A stretch of DNA of 7,682 bases, from NCBI GenBank assembly GCA_024278015.1, contig JAJRUC010000232.1, forward strand, positions 1 to 7,682, read 5' to 3'. The notes below the pieces were generated by a model, which worked only from the letters and a program-made list of their open reading frames with translations, searched no databases and was not told the origin of the DNA. The DNA is from Chloroflexota bacterium (GTDB lineage: Bacteria; Chloroflexota; Anaerolineae; 4572-78). The translations under genes were made by a program, and so were the position numbers. Numbering within the stretch: position 1 is the stretch's first letter; the number at the start of each line of letters is the position of its first letter. This document shows positions 5,819-7,682 of the stretch, piece by piece.

Positions 5819-5835
5819 TGAACAGTGAACAGTGA
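5819..5835 (+). repeat. Short tandem repeat between feoB and feoC
   Basis: TGAACAGTGAACAGTGA is two 7-base TGAACAG units plus TGA, directly after the feoB stop. It fills nearly half of the 40-base gap. It has no obvious role and could be replication slippage. Confidence 0.6.
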
Positions 5836-5856
5836 TTATCGGGCAGGTATCTTTTT

Positions 5857-6129
5857 ATGTTGCAACAGATTTTAGACGCATTGGACGGTCAACACGGGCC
5901 GATGAGCATGCAGGAACTATCGCTGAAACTGGGCGTTGAACCGAGCGCCTTGCAGGGTATGATTACCTTTTGGGCGCGTAAAGGGCGGCTCATTGAGTCG
6001 GCAGGCCCCGCTGCCGGCGAGCAACAGGTGTGCAGCAGCGATGCGGGCGCGTGCGGGCCGGGCGGTTGCCCCGGCCCGGAAAGTTGCCCCTTTGTAACCC
6101 CCGCTCCCCGCAAATTCACCCTGCCGTAA
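5857..6129 (+). CDS. feoC: FeoC-like winged-helix protein with cysteine cluster
   Basis: A 90-residue protein, last in the iron operon. Residues about 1-48 fit a small winged helix-turn-helix (MLQQILDALDGQHGPMSMQE, LGVEPSALQGMITFWARKGRL), as in FeoC. A wing-like segment then carries four cysteines, Cys59, Cys66, Cys71 and Cys77 (C-x6-C-x4-C-x5-C), in a Gly/Pro-rich stretch. Enterobacterial FeoC also has four cysteines after its winged helix and can hold an oxygen-sensitive Fe-S cluster; the spacing here is different and wider. Proposed roles for FeoC are protecting or regulating FeoB; DNA binding is not proven. The ATG at 5857 has an AGG (about 5845) upstream. The gap of 40 bases after feoB suits co-transcription. 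No clear terminator follows in the 24 bases before the convergent gene. Confidence 0.85.
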   Translation: MLQQILDALDGQHGPMSMQELSLKLGVEPSALQGMITFWARKGRLIESAGPAAGEQQVCSSDAGACGPGGCPGPESCPFVTPAPRKFTLP

Positions 6130-6153
6130 ATCCCCGGTTCAGCGCGGTTTAAA

Positions 6154-7682
6154 TTAACATTCGCTGTGACCGCAAGAGTGGCATTTTTTGCAGCCCTCAA
6201 TCAACAGCAGGGTGGCGTTGCCGCACACCGGGCACAAATCGCCCTGCGATGCCAGGAACGAGCTTTGCTGCGGGGCGTCGTCGTGGTCTTCGTCTTCATC
6301 GGGCAGACCGGGTAAATCGGCGTTGGGGTTAAAGCCAATGTGTTCGGCCAGAGCCTGGGCCACCGCGTCCGGCAGGCTCATAACCCGTTGCTTGCCGAAA
6401 CCCTGCTGCCGCCCGGAGCCGATGCCCCGCAACTGGGCGATGATGTCCTGGGCGCGTTCATACGGGCTGAGGGGGCTGGGCATACGCAAAATCAGGCTGA
6501 TGAGCCGGCCCAGCCCTTCGGCGTCGGCGGCCACGTCTGACCCCACCTTTGCTACATTGATGAAGACCTCAAACGGCTCCTGATTGCCGCCGCCGTTGGC
6601 GTTGACGGTGATATAGGCCGTGCCGATGGGGGTGTGCTTGCGATAGGTGTTGCCGTGCAAAATGGTGGGCCGTACCCTGGCCTTGACTTCGGGTTTGGCG
6701 GGTTCTTTCTTTTTATCTTTCACCTGCAACACCTGCTCATCGCGTGAGCCGTCGCGGTAGATGGTTCCCCCCTTCGCGCCCAAATTGTACATCAGTTCAT
6801 ACAGCTTTTGGGTTTGGGCCAGAGTGTAGGCATTGGGCGTATTGCACGTTTTGGAGATGCTGGAATCAACCCAGCGTTGAATGGCCGCCTGTACCCGCAC
6901 GTGGTCTTCCGGCTGCAAATCCATAGCCGTCACAAAATAATCGGGCAGGGGGGCGTTGGGATGGGCTTGCCGCCACTCGTCAAAAACGCCCACCCGCTCG
7001 GTGTGAACCCCCATGCGGCCCTTGCGTTCCCATTCCCAAAAATAATACGGCTCAATGCCGGTTGAGGTGCCGACCATCGTGCCGGTAGTGCCGGTGGGGG
7101 CCTGGGTCAGCAAGGTGACGTTGCGCATACCTTTTTTCTGCACCGCCTGCCGAACTTCGGCGGGCATGGTTTGCATAAAGCCGCTTTGCAGGTATTTTTC
7201 CGCTTCAAATTGGGAGAACGCCCCTTTTTCGGCGGCAAAATCGGCGCCGGCCAGGTAAGCCTGCACCGCAATAAAGCGATACAGTTTATCCAAAAAAGCG
7301 TTGCAGTCGTCGCTGCCGTAGCGCAACTTCAGCCGAATGAGCATTTCGGCCAGGCCCATCGTGCCCAGCCCCACCCGCCGCTCGGAAAGTTGCTGCCGGG
7401 CGTTTTCTTCAAAAACGTAGGGCGTATTGTCGATGACGTTATCCAGAAAACGAACAGCGTAGCGCACTGCCCGGCCCAGATTGTCCCAGTCAACCGCCTC
7501 GTTTTTAACAAATTTTGACAGGTTCAATGCGCCCAGATTGCACACCCCCCAGGCGGGCAAGCCCTGTTCGCCGCAGGGGTTGGTGGAAATGACGGGCGCG
7601 TAATACCATGAGTTGCTCATTTTGTTGTAACGGTCAATAAAAAAGATGCCCGGTTCGGCGCTGGTCCACGCGCTTTCGATGA
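6154..7682 (-). CDS. nrdJ: Class II (adenosylcobalamin-dependent) ribonucleotide reductase, C-terminal part (5' partial)
   Basis: This enzyme reduces ribonucleotides to deoxyribonucleotides using a B12-generated thiyl radical. The frame stays open from the ATG at 7620 to the window edge and reads a conserved NrdJ stretch (AWTSAEPGIFFIDRYNKM), so that Met is internal and the true start lies beyond 7682. The visible 508 residues include the catalytic NPCGE (Cys codon 7575-7573; equivalent to Asn320, Cys322, Glu324 of Thermotoga NrdJ), a second Cys 11 residues later in GVCNLGALNL (the redox partner), and the loop APTGTTGTMVGTSTGIEP. Then come RWVDSSISKTCNTPN, a TSCPD-type region, and a cysteine-rich tail, CPVC...CKKCHSCGHSEC, typical of the class II C terminus for reductant exchange. 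Allosteric and N-terminal parts are outside the window. It is convergent with feoC, 24 bases away. Confidence 0.95.
   Translation of the reverse strand, partial: IESAWTSAEPGIFFIDRYNKMSNSWYYAPVISTNPCGEQGLPAWGVCNLGALNLSKFVKNEAVDWDNLGRAVRYAVRFLDNVIDNTPYVFEENARQQLSERRVGLGTMGLAEMLIRLKLRYGSDDCNAFLDKLYRFIAVQAYLAGADFAAEKGAFSQFEAEKYLQSGFMQTMPAEVRQAVQKKGMRNVTLLTQAPTGTTGTMVGTSTGIEPYYFWEWERKGRMGVHTERVGVFDEWRQAHPNAPLPDYFVTAMDLQPEDHVRVQAAIQRWVDSSISKTCNTPNAYTLAQTQKLYELMYNLGAKGGTIYRDGSRDEQVLQVKDKKKEPAKPEVKARVRPTILHGNTYRKHTPIGTAYITVNANGGGNQEPFEVFINVAKVGSDVAADAEGLGRLISLILRMPSPLSPYERAQDIIAQLRGIGSGRQQGFGKQRVMSLPDAVAQALAEHIGFNPNADLPGLPDEDEDHDDAPQQSSFLASQGDLCPVCGNATLLLIEGCKKCHSCGHSEC

Noticed and set aside
6130..6153. 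Terminator between feoC and nrdJ
   Set aside because: The 24-base gap shows no inverted repeat with a T run on either strand.
7618..7620. ATG as the start of the ribonucleotide reductase
   Set aside because: The frame continues upstream to the window edge and encodes conserved NrdJ residues, so this Met is internal.

Overview
The window looks like a chromosomal stretch of a moderately GC-rich bacterium, most likely Chloroflexota of the Anaerolineae type. That assignment is an inference. It rests on the secreted-protein ending YTVYLPLIMR, a C-terminal form I associate with exported proteins of that phylum, on the class II (B12-dependent) ribonucleotide reductase, on a cobalamin-domain radical SAM protein, and on short palindromic intergenic repeats. 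No tRNA, rRNA, CRISPR array, insertion sequence or phage gene is visible.

Layout. (1) 1-324, + strand: the C-terminal end of an exported beta-rich protein, followed by an intergenic repeat and a strong hairpin terminator (375-413). (2) 424-2148, - strand: a radical SAM protein of the TIGR03960-like family, read from a near-consensus sigma-70 promoter at 2190-2218. (3) 2149-2497: a divergent intergenic region with a second, inverted copy of the repeat, a CRP/FNR-like palindrome, a promoter for the iron operon and a DtxR/IdeR-like box. (4) 2498-6129, + strand: a compact ferrous-iron operon of a DtxR-family regulator, FeoA, a GTPase-only FeoB part, a membrane FeoB part, and a FeoC-like protein. 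(5) 6154-7682, - strand, convergent: the C-terminal two-thirds or so of NrdJ, cut by the window edge.

How the genes work together. The regulator (Fe(II)-type primary site with Cys, Glu and His) probably senses cellular Fe(II) and controls its own operon through the box at 2464-2478. FeoA, FeoB and FeoC form the Fe(II) uptake system in the cytoplasmic membrane. The most unusual point is that FeoB is split into two cistrons overlapping by ATGA, so that the G domain is a free 180-residue protein while the helical GDI-like region stays with the membrane channel. A palindrome centred at about -41.5 from the predicted start site suggests a second input from a CRP/FNR-type activator.

The ordinary genes (NrdJ, radical SAM) appear intact where visible. 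No wholly new multi-gene system stands out; the leads worth following are the split FeoB, the regulator's altered metal site, the doubled operator region and the mirrored intergenic repeats around the radical SAM gene.
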